Assembly (NCBI GenBank): GCA_034766995.1
Contig: CM068320.1
Location: 13,651,687-13,715,686, forward strand
Direction: 5' to 3'
Length of the DNA stretch: 64,000 nt
Origin: Acanthacorydalis orientalis
Taxonomy: Eukaryota > Arthropoda > Insecta > Megaloptera > Corydalidae
The notes beneath the pieces were generated by a model that had not been told where the DNA came from, made no database searches, and was given only the letters and a program-made list of their open reading frames with translations. Shown one piece after another: positions 24,461 through 36,391 of the stretch; position 1 is the stretch's first letter; the number at the start of each line of letters is the position of its first letter. The translations under genes and the position numbers were made by a program.

Positions 24461-25150
24461 TTTGTATAAATTTTTTCTTTCAAATAAAACATTTACAAAA
24501 AAATTTTTTTTAGAATTATTATTGAAGAAATCATATTCAAGGCGTTTTATATTCATTTTTTATTTGAAAATATATTATTTTTGTATCCAGTTTAAAACCA
24601 TGTCCATTTATTTATAGGCATTCTAAGAAGAAAGAATTTTTCATATTAAAGGAAAAATATGCGTAGAAAACAAATTAATATACTGTATGCATTTATCTAC
24701 ATATGAATTTCGAATGCGTTTTGGGGGTTAATTATCTAAGTATGATAATAATAAGTTTTATTATATTCATGTCTGAAAATTTGCTTAAATTTTTACTATT
24801 TTTGAATTGATTTTTAAACCTTATAAGACTAAGTAGAAAAAAAATTTTAAGAGATAAAAAAAAATAATTTTATATCACTCTCGACGTTTGTTAAAATTAT
24901 TTTAAGATGATTTTCCAAAATGATGATTTATTGTAAAATAAAAATGAATATAACTCCTATATATAAGTTCTACGAATTTATATAGTCGTTATAATCTCTA
25001 ACAGAAACTAATTTTTTTTGAAAAAGAGATTACAAAAATGTTTAATAAGCGTGTTTGAGACAGTTTTTAAGGAAATGTTAAATGTAATTGAGTAATTGAA
25101 AAAGTAATTGTCTATTGAAAAATTTGTTTAAATAATTGATTTAATACACT

Positions 25151-25196
<46 letters not shown>

Positions 25197-25355
25197 GTAT
25201 ACACAATATAAATGTAATTATTAATTTTCATTATAATAATACTTGAAAGATTAATAAATTTTATTTTTTTCAAAAATTTCAATGTCATAAATGTATTGTA
25301 AAACGAAAATAAGATCATTGAATTAACAACTGAAGAGATTAAAATCAAAATATTA
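24458..25355. other. AT-rich non-coding stretch
   Basis: No recognisable element apart from a (TA)n run at about 25154-25199. Confidence 0.5.
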
Positions 25356-25917
25356 TTAAGTTGCTGGAAATATAATTGCGGTTTATGTTTTCTGAATTCT
25401 AACCTTATTTTTTTCAATGAAAGTGTTATTTCGTCATGTTCATGTTTATATCATTTTAAAGTGCATTTCCCGGTCTGTATTTTACTAACATTGACATTAG
25501 TTTTATTATTAGTTTTAATTAAAATTGGTCTATTGAATTTAAGATGGAAAAGAAGCAAATAAGAACAAATTTTTGTATGAGTTCAAAGCGGGTGGTAAAT
25601 TGACAGGAACTGCTCGTTAAACAAACGATGCTTTTGGTGTGAGTTCTGTTAATGAACGGACGCTGCAATGATTGTTCCAAAAATATCGTACTAGGGACAA
25701 GAGCTCTGAAGATGAAGGTCGTGGGTGTCATTCTTCAGTTCATAACGACAAACTGTAGGTGTTAATTGAATTAGAACCACTCACAACTATTCGAGAGCTT
25801 GTACAAAATTTAGGCATTAGTCATCCAACAGTTCTGGACAACTTAAAATAACTAGAAAAATAAAAAAAGCTTGACAAATGGACGCATAAACTGAAATTAT
25901 TTTTCTACCAACCTAAT
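25356..25917 (+). mobile_element. Cecropia-type mariner derivative, copy C
   Basis: Plus-strand element of about 562 bp. The damaged 5' TIR is followed by the UTR, then ATGGAAAAGAAGC at 25542 (MEKKQIR) and the shared one-base deficit. The HTH portion follows, with ISHPTVLDNLK-like residues. Unlike the other copies it keeps the codons KKLDKWTH just downstream before jumping into the 3' TIR (TTTTTCTACCAACCTAA). Its internal deletion therefore has a different breakpoint. The CGA codon is intact in ATTCGAGAG. Confidence 0.85.
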
Positions 25918-25989
25918 ATTAACTTATGTAAAAGTGACAACAAAAAAATAGCTAGTAATATTAATCAGGTAAAGAAAAAATGGAATATC

Positions 25990-26105
25990 TAATGTTAGTT
26001 TTCCAACAGTTTTAGGCCGCTTAAAACAGCTAAGAAAATTAAAAGAAGCTTGTATGTATATGAATTTCAAGATCACAAACCGCAATTATTTTTCTACCGA
26101 CCTAA
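25990..26105 (+). mobile_element. Mariner derivative 3' end fragment
   Basis: About 75 bp after copy C, a second 3' end is present. It has HTH-region homology (GTTTTAGGCCGCTTAAAACA), the AAATTAAAAGAAGC junction, TATATGAATTTCAAGATCAC and the terminal repeat ending CTACCGACCTAA. It carries the junction typical of the main family and so comes from a different copy than C. Confidence 0.8.
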
Positions 26106-26709
26106 TATTTAAAGAAAAATACGAAAATATTTTTTTAATTATTTTTACAAATATTGTTATTTTATCATATGTTTAAACTGATTTCTTTACTGTAATTTAA
26201 ACTTATACTTACAAATTTAGAAAAGTACATTAATGAAAAAAAAGTAATGCTAAAAATAAAAATAAGACATTTCATTTTGATATATGCGTTTATATGTTTC
26301 AAAAATATGAAATAAAAAATGTAATATATTTTCAGCGTAGTAAAAACAGACAATAAAATATAAACAGCCGTTTTTTGAAAGAAAATCAATAACCCAAAAG
26401 GAATACATTATCAAGAGTATTATATTTTATACAAGTTTCGATAAGTAATCAAATATAAAATCAATCAATCAATTTGTATATATAAATATAAAAAAGAGAG
26501 AGTCCTCGTCATTTCATTTAAATGTATTTCATCTTTTTCATTGAAAATTATATATTTTTCAATCTTAAAATTGATTCATATCGTATAGCTTCTGAAAACA
26601 TTTAAAGAATTGTATGTTTTATTACTTTTAAGGTCATTTATAAAATAGGATTTTATATTGATATTTTGTATTTTGTGCAATAAAAGTATTTTTTAATCTC
26701 TCTCTCTCT

Positions 26710-26777
<68 letters not shown>

Positions 26778-26869
26778 TAAATATTGGAAAAGCAAAATTG
26801 CTGACAGTACATAAAAAATCAAAACCTTTGTAGGTATATATTAAATCTTTAATACATATAATTTTACAG
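26106..26869. other. AT-rich stretch with (TC)n-(TA)n
   Basis: A/T-rich DNA with a compound (TC)n-(TA)n at 26697-26774. No gene is recognised. Confidence 0.5.
26697..26774. repeat. (TC)n-(TA)n compound microsatellite
   Basis: About 8 TC units precede a TA run of about 30 units. The TC-then-TA order recurs at 36019, 56430 and 61663. Confidence 0.95.
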
Positions 26870-27600
26870 CAAAAGGTGAAATGAGAATAATGTATTGAGT
26901 TTTAACTACTATAATTCACGGTAAGCACAGTTTATTGTCACGCTATAAACCGAACAGAAAAAACGGCGTCACAGGTGAAACAGAACCTATTTCAAATATT
27001 CACTAAATGTTCAATTTGAATTACGACCGCACAAACATTACATATCTATCGCACACATATATACTGTATGGTTGTTCCATACGTGTATTTCACATTTTAT
27101 AATCAAATTTCGTTTTTGCATCGAATCATTCGAAGATCCGACCTTTAAATTTAGAATAAAATATAGACGCGTTAAAACAGAGAAAACACAACGAGACGAA
27201 TGGTCCAGGCGAACGAAGGGTCGGAAGAAACGTGTGAAAGAAACAGACACATCTCAGCTCGCATAAACAGAATCCGGCCGTAGTCGTTGTGTCGGCAGTT
27301 TATATGCTTGGTAATGCAAAACCCAGGCCTGTTTTACATTTCAGTAAGCTCATATTTAATGGTGGCACAAGTCTACACTCTGTATGTACATGTCGAAACG
27401 TAGTGGATTCTTCACAATAAGTATAAACTCACCCCCGCCGTGTTGTGTCTCTGTTGTACAACAATGACGGCACTGTTTCGCGTTTCGTTCTAATATGAAA
27501 ATTAGAACGAACGTAAGAATCTCTAAAGCTGATTTGTACAATATTTACGCTTTTGCTTGTCGAGAATAGACTCGTATAAGTGATACTAGGATGATATATT
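26870..27600. other. GC-enriched island
   Basis: About 700 bp of balanced composition with many CpGs. Overlapping open frames occur on both strands (27038-27250 minus, 27072-27266 plus, 27356-27541 minus), none recognisable. It holds a perfect hairpin at 27484-27511. Conserved non-coding DNA or an unrecognised exon are both possible. Confidence 0.3.
27484..27511. other. perfect 11-bp-stem hairpin
   Basis: TTCGTTCTAAT, a six-base loop ATGAAA, then ATTAGAACGAA. Every base of the stem pairs. It lies in a GC island rather than in a microsatellite, so it is not a trivial A/T palindrome. Confidence 0.7.
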
Positions 27601-27862
27601 TATAAGTATTTAATTAAATAAATTGTTTAACATCTGCTTTTTTGCAATGGTTTTAACGTGTATTTTACGAACTTCATTTTATTTGAATTAACAGCTATAA
27701 ATATGTCTTGTGTGTTTACATTTAACGGTTTAACTCGCTTTTATTAATTATTTACATTTTATAAATATATCAATGTTTTACATCATTGAAATAGTGAAAT
27801 TTGCAAAATATTATTAACAACATATAATTAATTTAAAATTATATTCAACAAGATCAATTTAC

Positions 27863-27904
<42 letters not shown>

Positions 27905-28040
27905 CTGCGAGTGTGCGTTATAAAACTGTAAAATGTATACTTTTAATAATTAAAAAAACTTATCTAAAATGTATAACAATTTTTTACTATGCTTCTTTTA
28001 ATTATTCTAATTATTTTTGTTACAGATAAACAAGCACGCG
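27601..28040. other. AT-rich non-coding stretch
   Basis: Nothing recognised except a (TA)n run at 27868-27901. Confidence 0.5.
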
Positions 28041-28041
28041 A

Positions 28042-28551
<510 letters not shown>

Positions 28552-29060
28552 ACTCGTATTTACTAGCTCTTAACGTAAAAACTTATTGCCAGTTAATTAT
28601 AAGACTGGTCCGTAGTCAGACTGTGAATGCCATGTTAGAGAAGACACACAATTTTTGAGGAGGCAATTTTTTTATGTAAAAATTGTTTAATCTCATACCT
28701 AGAACCTAAAAAAACGACCTAATTAAAACGAAGTCAATTAAAAGTCAAGTTATTAAAACGAAATAATTTATTAAAACAAATTAAACGTTTTCAAAATAAC
28801 AAAGGAGTTCTTTTCGATTTAATGTAATAATGTAATATAATTTTAATTTTCGCATTGTCGATGGAAACGCGCTCATAGAAACGATTTTTTTTCGCACATA
28901 GAACCGGTTTTAAACATCAAGGTAAACCCAGTAAGAAGAAATTCTCTTAATAGTCCTCGATTTTTTCAAATCTATCAAAATTAGAAATGTTGTTAGGGAA
29001 GGAGGCAAACGGAACATCCAGTAAGGGTAATGTCTCCCACTGGCCTTCCTGGACTACGAG
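28552..29060. other. mixed-composition stretch, GC-richer end
   Basis: A GC-enriched pocket near 28590-28650, an A/T middle, and a distinctly GC-rich end at 28985-29060 (GGAAGGAGGCAAACGG and CCACTGGCCTTCC). I do not recognise a family. Confidence 0.3.
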
Positions 29061-29618
29061 CCTGTGATAAGAAATAAAATTTTACAGGCTAAATTTATTA
29101 AAAAAACACAATCTTAAACTGTATAAAATTCCATTTTACAATTTTTTACAAAAGTATTAAATATAAGCCATATAAACAAGGACTTTGTAAATTCAGAACC
29201 TTATTACCAATAAATACTCGTATTATACACAATATATCTAATAAAATGAAAGTGTTTGCATTATCTGTTTTTTTAATATAATTACAGTGAAAAGCTGAAT
29301 TTATTAATTATTTGGAAAATTTTATTTTTCCTTCTCATTTTTCACGCACACTCACACACATACACACATACATACATATATATATATAATAAATTAAAAT
29401 ATAAATAAATATATTTATATGAATTATTTTTAAAAATTTCATTCATTTAATGATTTTTCATATGAAGAAGTTAATCTTGAAATAATATTAATGAAAAAAA
29501 TGTGACTATATTTATGAATTGATTAGAAGGGAATAAATACTTGTTTTTATTTTCATTTCGTAAATAATGTTTCATTTTGTAAATGGGTCGTTAACTTAAT
29601 ACTAGGTATAAAATATTT

Positions 29619-29680
<62 letters not shown>

Positions 29681-29759
29681 GAAAAGGTTGATAAGTAAAT
29701 GATTAAAATATAAATATAATATAGATTTAATTAAAATAATAGATAAAAATAACAAAATC
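29061..29759. other. AT-rich stretch with (TA)n
   Basis: Holds a short CA/TA run at 29350-29390 and (TA)n at 29621-29678. Nothing else is recognised. Confidence 0.5.
29621..29678. repeat. (TA)n microsatellite
   Basis: About 29 TA units. Confidence 0.95.
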
Positions 29760-30440
29760 TCCTGCGTATTTGGCCGGTGAAGTGAAATTTTATGACTTAA
29801 TTCGATAAAGGTGTGTGAATATTTCATGCCTTATTCGGCCATATCGTTAATATACAAGTCTATGAAGTAGCTTTTATACTAGTTGAGCATATGCGCACTT
29901 CACCACCCCCTACGCCATACAAAACAGTGTCTCTGTATGTTGCTTGTGTATTCAGTTCGCTATAACAGATTTAGAGCAGCTTAGATTTTATGGGGCAAAT
30001 GAAATTACGTTCCCCTTTAAAATATGATGAGCTCTCTCCGATAATGAAATGAGTTCAATCTCTGTAGTAGAGCTATATATATGATTATAACTGAGGCAGT
30101 CGCTAGACAGAAAACGGCTTACGACTACGGCCCATATGAATATAACACGATCTCCATTTATTAAAGCTTATGATGTGCAGGTCGATGGAGATGAGCTGTA
30201 TCATATACTATATGAGATCGTTTAGGTCGGGCCGGGTCGCGGGGTCGTATACTGGATGATATGCATATCGCGTACATTTATAGCTGTCGGAATGTCACAT
30301 AAAGCATGTTGTGTGAAATTGGTGCCGTGTTTGTATCATGATTTGTAGCAAATGTTGAATTATTCTCCGGAAATGATGTTATACGAAATTACATTTTTGT
30401 TTCATGTATGTATTTTGTTACATTTTAGCTGTTGTTGCAA
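29760..30440. other. GC-rich island, candidate conserved element
   Basis: A 650-bp region of raised GC and CpG content, peaking at 30080-30300 (GGTCGGGCCGGGTCGCGGGG at 30216-30235). It includes runs such as CATTTATTAAAGCTTATGATG that resemble homeodomain-type sites. No long frame spans it. The strong contrast with the flanks suggests function, possibly an enhancer or promoter-proximal DNA, but this is inference. Confidence 0.35.
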
Positions 30441-30760
30441 GTTAATGTTTTTAATGGATGACTGCAAATTTAGTTTTTCATTCGATATATAAATCAAAAC
30501 GACGGTAACATTTGATTTAGTTGAGTTTTCCTTTTTTCACTGATGAATACTATGTATAGAAGTAATTTTCATTCGAAATAATTATTTCTATGTATACACA
30601 TCGAATGATTCGATTATATTTAAACAGTCTGTTTATTCACACTTTATTCATTTGTACACAACTGTTGAGTTTACACATCAGTAAAACTATTTTTTATTCT
30701 ATATTAAAAATAATAAACAAATTACAACTCTGATCTGGAATAAACAAAACATTTATATGA

Positions 30761-30800
<40 letters not shown>

Positions 30801-30953
30801 AAATAGCTGTTATAAAATATTTGTAAAAAAAAATAAAAATAATTCATAACTTTTCAATTTGTCATGCTCTCTTTATTTTTCAAAAAAAGATCTAAGCGAA
30901 CATATTATTTATTTAACTTTATTTCAAAGTATTAATAAATATGTTCTCTTATG
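30441..30953. other. AT-rich stretch with (TA)n
   Basis: Holds a (TA)n run at 30763-30798. Nothing else is recognised. Confidence 0.5.
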
Positions 30954-30955
30954 TA

Positions 30956-31765
30956 CGAGGGTCGTTTGATAAGTATGGTAAAAGAGCAAGTTGAACAGCG
31001 TTTTTTTTTTTGAAAAAAATCGATTTTGTTTCTCGACGAAGTCTCCATTGAATGCTACACACTTGGTCCAGCGAGTCTGCAAAATACGAATTGTCGTCGA
31101 CGATGACATCTTCATTCGACGAGAATTTTTTCCACCGAGACAAATTTTCAAGTTTAAGAAAAGGAAGTCGAACAGGGCCAAGTCAGGGGAATAGTGTGGT
31201 TGAGGAATCAATTTGAAGTTTAATTCGTGAAATTTTGCCATTGCGACGGTCGATTTGTGGGACAGCGTTGTCCTTGTGAAAGAGCACTTTTTTGTACGCC
31301 AATCTTTGGTGTTTTTGTAGCAATTCTTCGTTCAAACGGTCCAATAATGTTACATAATAAGCTCCTGTTATCGTTTTTTCTTTCGCTAAGTAGTCGATCA
31401 GGATGATTCCTTGGGAATCCCAAAAAACAGCGGCGATCACTTTCCCAGCCGACCAAATGTTCTTCACTTTCACTAGTCGTTGTCTACTGCTTTGACTATT
31501 GCTTCGACTCAGGTGTGTAGTGGCGGATCCATCTTTTTTCCATGATGACGAACCAACGCTAACAGGCCTGCTCGTTTTTTTCTAATTTTTGCGGCAATTG
31601 CTACAATGTTCACTTCAAACGTCTGTAAAACGTGAACAACGCATCGCTTCTGGCTGAAATTTCACCTATGCTAGGTTGAAAAGTGGCACTTGAAAGCCGT
31701 TACGTTACCAAATGAATGGTGACGTCATATCATAGAAATTTATCAAAGTTATCAAACAACCCACG
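30956..31765 (-). mobile_element. Internally deleted mariner of a second subfamily
   Basis: Ends CGAGGGTCGTTTGATAA (30956) and, on the other strand, CGTGGGTTGTTTGATAA (ending 31765) are terminal inverted repeats flanked by TA. On the minus strand, HYTPES (about 31535) is followed by SAGKVIAAVFWDSQGIILID, then YYVTLLDRLNEE and VLFHKDNA (31473 to 31250). After a frameshift come HYSPDLALFDF and RWTKC (31241-30990). These are the second and third catalytic aspartate regions of a mariner transposase. The N-terminal DNA-binding half is missing. At 810 bp versus about 1.3 kb for intact mariners, with a frameshift, it cannot be autonomous. It retains the opposite half of the protein to the cecropia-type copies. 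Confidence 0.88.
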
Positions 31766-31767
31766 TA

Positions 31768-31999
31768 TTAATTAATGGATTTTTTCTATCAACTTTTATT
31801 ATTTACTTCTTACAAGCCTAATTATAATACTCTAAATGAACTAATAGTTATGATATTATTTTTTCCTTTATTTTTTTTCTCATTTCAAAAATGCTTTCAT
31901 ATTATTTCCAGAAAACAATAATCAATTTTTGACACTTTCAACTAGAAATCTCAATGTAACATATTCTCTCTTAATGGAAGTTTTTATAATTTCAAACTT

Positions 32000-32053
<54 letters not shown>

Positions 32054-32587
32054 AATATAAGTACTACAGTTTTCAGTTATGTGAAATGTAATTATTTTGC
32101 AATAATTCTTATATTACCTTACAACTGAATCGTTTCATTAACTGACAAACATAAATTTTAGATATGAAAATAAATTCTGAATAAATAGCATGATACAATG
32201 CTCATTCAGTTAATTGTAAATTGTATTTTAACAAATACAAGCCATTTGAACTAAAAATTACACTCAAGATTCTATAACTGTATGCTGAAAGATTTAAAAT
32301 TTTTATGTTATTTACGATGTACACTTCATTCCGATACATGGAATGAAATTAAATGACAAATTAGAAATATCTGAGAATATACTACAACGCTTCTTTGCTG
32401 TAATGTATTCTACACAGTACATGTGTATTACCGAAATGTTTTATTTGTTATAGACGCTGTTGTTTGAAACTATTTTATTCAGTTCGTGATTGTACTTTGA
32501 CTGGGAATAAAATTACATTTTATCAATACTAAAATATTTTATAATTAGATAAATGTTAAGTAATTAATTTAATACTATAAATAGTTT

Positions 32588-32638
<51 letters not shown>

Positions 32639-32790
32639 ACTTATATGTATATATATATATAGATACACATATATATGAAAAATATTTCAAAAGAAAATAA
32701 ATTTCAAATACGCTACAAAATAGATATCACATAACTCAAAAAAATTCAATAAAAAACGTATACATATACAACAAATATATGTCTTGTCGT
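31768..32790. other. AT-rich stretch with microsatellites
   Basis: A/T-rich DNA with (TA)n runs at 32007-32044 and 32590-32633. No gene is recognised. Confidence 0.5.
32590..32680. repeat. (TA)n array
   Basis: A perfect TA tract to about 32633, then a degenerate TATATGTATA tail. Confidence 0.9.
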
Positions 32791-33110
32791 ACGATAGATA
32801 CAGAATATAACGAAAATCCGGACAGAAATTTAAATCCAGCGAGTAGATTTATGTCAGTCGAATAAAAAAATATTATTGTAGCATATTGCGACAGAGGAGC
32901 ACCTGATTCTGATTTATTCGCGACTGTGCGGCGTGAAGACGCGCATCTTTAGTTAGAGGCACGGCTGACACAAAGGGTGCTACTGCTTCTATAAAATGTT
33001 TAACATTACTGTAGCCTTTTCTGCTCTTTTACATTTTATGATCACTAAGTTTTCACATTTATGTACGGATACGAGAAATAAATATTCAAAATCCACCGTT
33101 ACATATATGC
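32791..33110. other. GC-enriched pocket
   Basis: The segment 32800-33000 has several CpGs. A 122-codon frame from 32996 runs through a (TA)n array and is mostly Tyr-Ile, so it is not credible as a protein. Confidence 0.3.
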
Positions 33111-33112
33111 AT

Positions 33113-33116
<4 letters not shown>

Positions 33117-33176
<60 letters not shown>

Positions 33177-33204
33177 ATACATATTTCTCTCTTTCGACTA
33201 GATT

Positions 33205-33239
<35 letters not shown>
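33117..33239. repeat. two adjacent (TA)n arrays
   Basis: TA tracts at 33117-33180 and 33207-33239 are separated by 25 bp of unique DNA. Confidence 0.95.
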
Positions 33240-33244
<5 letters not shown>

Positions 33245-33639
33245 ATTCTTTACATAAATGAAATTCCATTTGCGAGGACTCCTAGTATCACTTTTAATTT
33301 CAAGTACTCAGTACCAATTTATTTATTTACATATGTAGTAATTTTATTATTTTTTTATTTATAAAATATATGAAAAATGAATAAAATCGATGCACTGTTG
33401 ATAAAAAAAATACAATGATTTACAACGATGTAAATAAACAACCAAGATTGACGATATTGTCAACGAAAACAGCTAGTGGGTTTGAGGGATCAAATAGAAA
33501 TGCAAATAAAATACCCACAACCAAAAAAATGACATTAGAATTCAGCATTGTTGTGCAGAACCCAGTTTTAGAGAATTCAATTCATCAGACGTAGTCCCAT
33601 AAAACTATAACAGTCAACGATTATGTCCAATTTCGATGT

Positions 33640-34235
33640 TGTCAGTCAATAACAAGTAATTACGTCTTTAATGGAGAAAAAAGAATCAAAATTGGAGAAA
33701 TGAGGGAAGTGAAAAGAGGCAAACATTGATCGAATTAAGTTCTTTTAGTCTCATGTTGTTGAAACATTCAGAGTTTGAGTATATAACCCATCGTCTTCCC
33801 TCACCTCAACCATCGTTTGATGTTAAAATTATAGGTCAGTTCTAGCGATTTGATGGTTATTTAAGGACGTTTGATACATTCTGTCACTACATCTTACATT
33901 CAAGTAGTTTTAAACTAAGTTCAGCCGTCATTACTACAGTTTATTCTCACTTCCAGCATGATAATACACCATACCCAAGGTATGTAACGTTACCGAATAG
34001 ATCAGAGACCATGATAACAATTTTTCATTTCTTCAATGGCCTGTCTCGCTCCTAAGTCTCAATCTCTTAATGAGTATCTTTAGAATAAACTATTAGAAAT
34101 CGAAAGTTCACAGAAAGACTGTATCGCTGTTCAATCTGCAACAACTAGATAATACAAACATTTTTGCACTGAATTCATGCACAAACATTCTGCATCTCCT
34201 AGAATCCATGTCTAGATAAATTCATACTGTTCTTC
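33640..34235 (+). mobile_element. Tc1-like transposase relic
   Basis: From 33951 the frame reads FQHDNTPYP, corresponding to the Tc1-family motif around the second catalytic aspartate (FQQDN-P-type). Around 34031 it reads LQWPVSLLSLN and, after a one-base shift, LNEYL. This matches the conserved LEWP-S-P-DLNPIEHLW region. Spacing and order are right for a Tc1-like transposase, but stops and shifts are frequent. The upstream boundary is approximate and no terminal repeats were identified. Confidence 0.6.
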
Positions 34236-35044
34236 AAGTGAGAAAAAACACAACAATTAATTATATTGTAGATAAAATAAATTTACAGTACAGTGTAATT
34301 TTCAAATAATAAAAAAATATTATATGGAATATATTTTATTTTAAAAAGTTTATATGAAAATTTCCTAGGTATAATATTATACACGAAAATACAAATATAC
34401 ACATTCTTTCATGTTTAACAATAAGTTTTAAAATTAAGACATTAAAAAGATATATTTTTTATTCAAGATAGTATCAGTTATTATAAGATTAAATTAATAC
34501 ACCAATACTCAATATGTAAGCATCTTAGACCAACAAAAATATTATCGATTAATATACAACCATACACTGTATAATAAATTAATATAATTATACCATTGAA
34601 TAATGATGGAATAATATAATGCATTTGTTTGTGTTTTTTTAAATAATATCTTATCAATTAATCAACTTGAACTCGTCTTTTTAGTTGTAGTTACACAAAA
34701 AAATGCAATTAATGTTGAATTCTTAAATATAATTAATCAATAATGCAAATAATTTACTAATAATGTACTATTAATATTATATATATATATATATATATAA
34801 ATGTGTGTGTGTGTGTCTCTAGCTATGTATGTATTTATAGAAGTATATCTTGAATTATTGCCTGTTTCCGAAATGAAAACGAGCTTGGTATTAAAAGTTG
34901 TGTTTAAACGTACAACGCGTAAAATAACAATCAATAATTATGTCAAATACATTAGACAAAACGATTTTATATTCAACCATTTTATCTACGTTAATGAAAT
35001 TATATTAAGTAGGGAACATTGTACATGTCAAATTTATTTTTTCT
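34236..35044. other. AT-rich stretch with (TA)n-(TG)n
   Basis: Holds a compound (TA)n-(TG)n run at 34778-34817. Overlapping frames at 34737-34934 (minus) and 34801-35049 (plus) are not recognised. Confidence 0.5.
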
Positions 35045-35400
35045 ATTGATACCTGTTTTTCTGTCAGCACTACGCAAGAACTAAATAACATCTCCGTCCC
35101 TGTTTCATCCGACTTGTTACCATATAATAGCAAGGATTTGCTTCTATATAAACTTCGTGCGCCGATATTAATTTCACTAATGGAATATACGACTCAAATA
35201 TATCTACAAGAATTCGAAATTCAACTTGAATTGGATACGAAATTGAATTCATTCCCGGTACTCGCGGAATATCATAAGCGTTTATAACGAGTAACGTCGC
35301 GAGAAATTTAATGGCTGGCATGAATATTCGTAGTGAATCAGTCATTTGAAAGCGCGCCAATTCATCTGAGAGATATTTCATACGGGTAAGCGTATGTTAA
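35045..35400. other. GC-enriched island with open frame
   Basis: A 103-codon open frame lies on the minus strand (35381-35070) in a CpG-containing segment. Its peptide (MKYLSDELARF...) has no motif I recognise. The island begins and ends abruptly. An exon is conceivable but no convincing splice sites were identified. A conserved non-coding element is equally likely. Confidence 0.3.
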
Positions 35401-35666
35401 AAAATTAGTTTTTTTTTCATTCCGGCAAACGCAGTTGATTTATATATACATTCATACAAGTAAAATCAATTTGAATATATATTCGCATCCGGAGATAAAG
35501 TATAATTATTATACATTCTATTTCTATATGAATTTAAATGATTTATATCTGTATAGGCATTTTTAAGATACAAGTTAAAATTATTCGAATTGAAATATTT
35601 ATAACATAGTATTTGAGTTTTTATTCTTTTTAATTTTTAAAAGTATTTAGGTGTACATATATTTAA

Positions 35667-35669
<3 letters not shown>

Positions 35670-35731
<62 letters not shown>
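35670..35731. repeat. (TA)n microsatellite
   Basis: About 30 TA units just before a perfect 46-bp palindrome. Confidence 0.95.
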
Positions 35732-35732
<1 letters not shown>

Positions 35733-35743
35733 GAGATATACGA

Positions 35744-35789
35744 ATTGAAAGCCATCTGTATACGAGATCGTATACAGATGGCTTTCAAT
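35744..35789. other. perfect 22-bp-arm palindrome
   Basis: ATTGAAAGCCATCTGTATAC-GA (35744-35765) and its exact complement (35768-35789) are separated by only two bases. The sequence is not low-complexity, so a perfect match over 22 bp is not expected by chance. The two-base loop is too small for a normal precursor microRNA. A recent palindromic duplication, a cruciform-forming site or an assembly artefact are possible. Confidence 0.85.
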
Positions 35790-35972
35790 AATGAGGTGCG
35801 CGTGTTTGCGTTTATTACTCATATTAAACGATGGATAAAAACGAAAAGGAAAAAATAGATGACTTAACGAATGATATGCAGTTTTTTTAGAAAAAAAACC
35901 AATGCCCATTAATATGATAAAAATAAAATTAAAAAAAAAATAATGGTTAATTTCGTTGAAACAATCGTACAT

Positions 35973-36018
35973 GCCTATTTAAATATATATATATATATAT
36001 ATATATATTTAAATAGGC
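35973..36018. repeat. perfect 46-bp palindrome around (TA)n
   Basis: GCCTATTTAAA at the left and TTTAAATAGGC at the right frame a TA run. The whole 46 bp equals its own reverse complement. The unique 11-bp arms outside the TA core make it more than a simple repeat effect. Confidence 0.9.
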
Positions 36019-36069
36019 TCTCTCTCTCTCTATATATATATAGAGAGAGAAAGAGACAGATAGAGAGAG
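36019..36069. repeat. (TC)n-(TA)n-(GA)n palindromic microsatellite
   Basis: A perfect 28-bp palindrome at 36023-36050 (TCTCTCTC through TA to GAGAGAGA) is followed by a degenerate GA tail. It directly adjoins the preceding palindrome. Confidence 0.9.
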
Positions 36070-36301
36070 AGAAGTTAACTGAAAATATTAAACTAAAAAA
36101 ACAAATTTTATGAATTAATTAAATGTCTTCATTTCTTCGATCAATAAAGTTTAATAATTATTCTGCATATGTGCGGAAAACATTCTACTAGAAAATAATA
36201 TTCTACAATATAGTTCCTGGCACTGTATTAAATCCACTTTCGCATATAAATGTTTCACTCATTCCAGATACATTTTTTTTTCAACAGTTCAATAATTTTT
36301 A

Positions 36302-36341
36302 TTAGTTTGGTAGAAAAATAATTGCGGTTTATGACCTTCAA

Positions 36342-36391
<50 letters not shown>

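Noticed and set aside
25112..25417. 101-codon minus-strand frame
   Set aside because: It starts on the antisense of mariner copy C's TIR and runs through (TA)n, so it is a shadow frame.
30991..31194. 67-codon plus-strand frame
   Set aside because: It is antisense to the deleted mariner transposase at 30956-31765.
35070..35381. 103-codon minus-strand frame as a gene
   Set aside because: No recognisable domain and no convincing splice sites. Kept as a GC island with an open frame.
35744..35789. pre-microRNA hairpin
   Set aside because: The loop is two bases and the stem is perfectly paired over only 22 bp. A normal precursor is longer with a larger loop and some mismatches.
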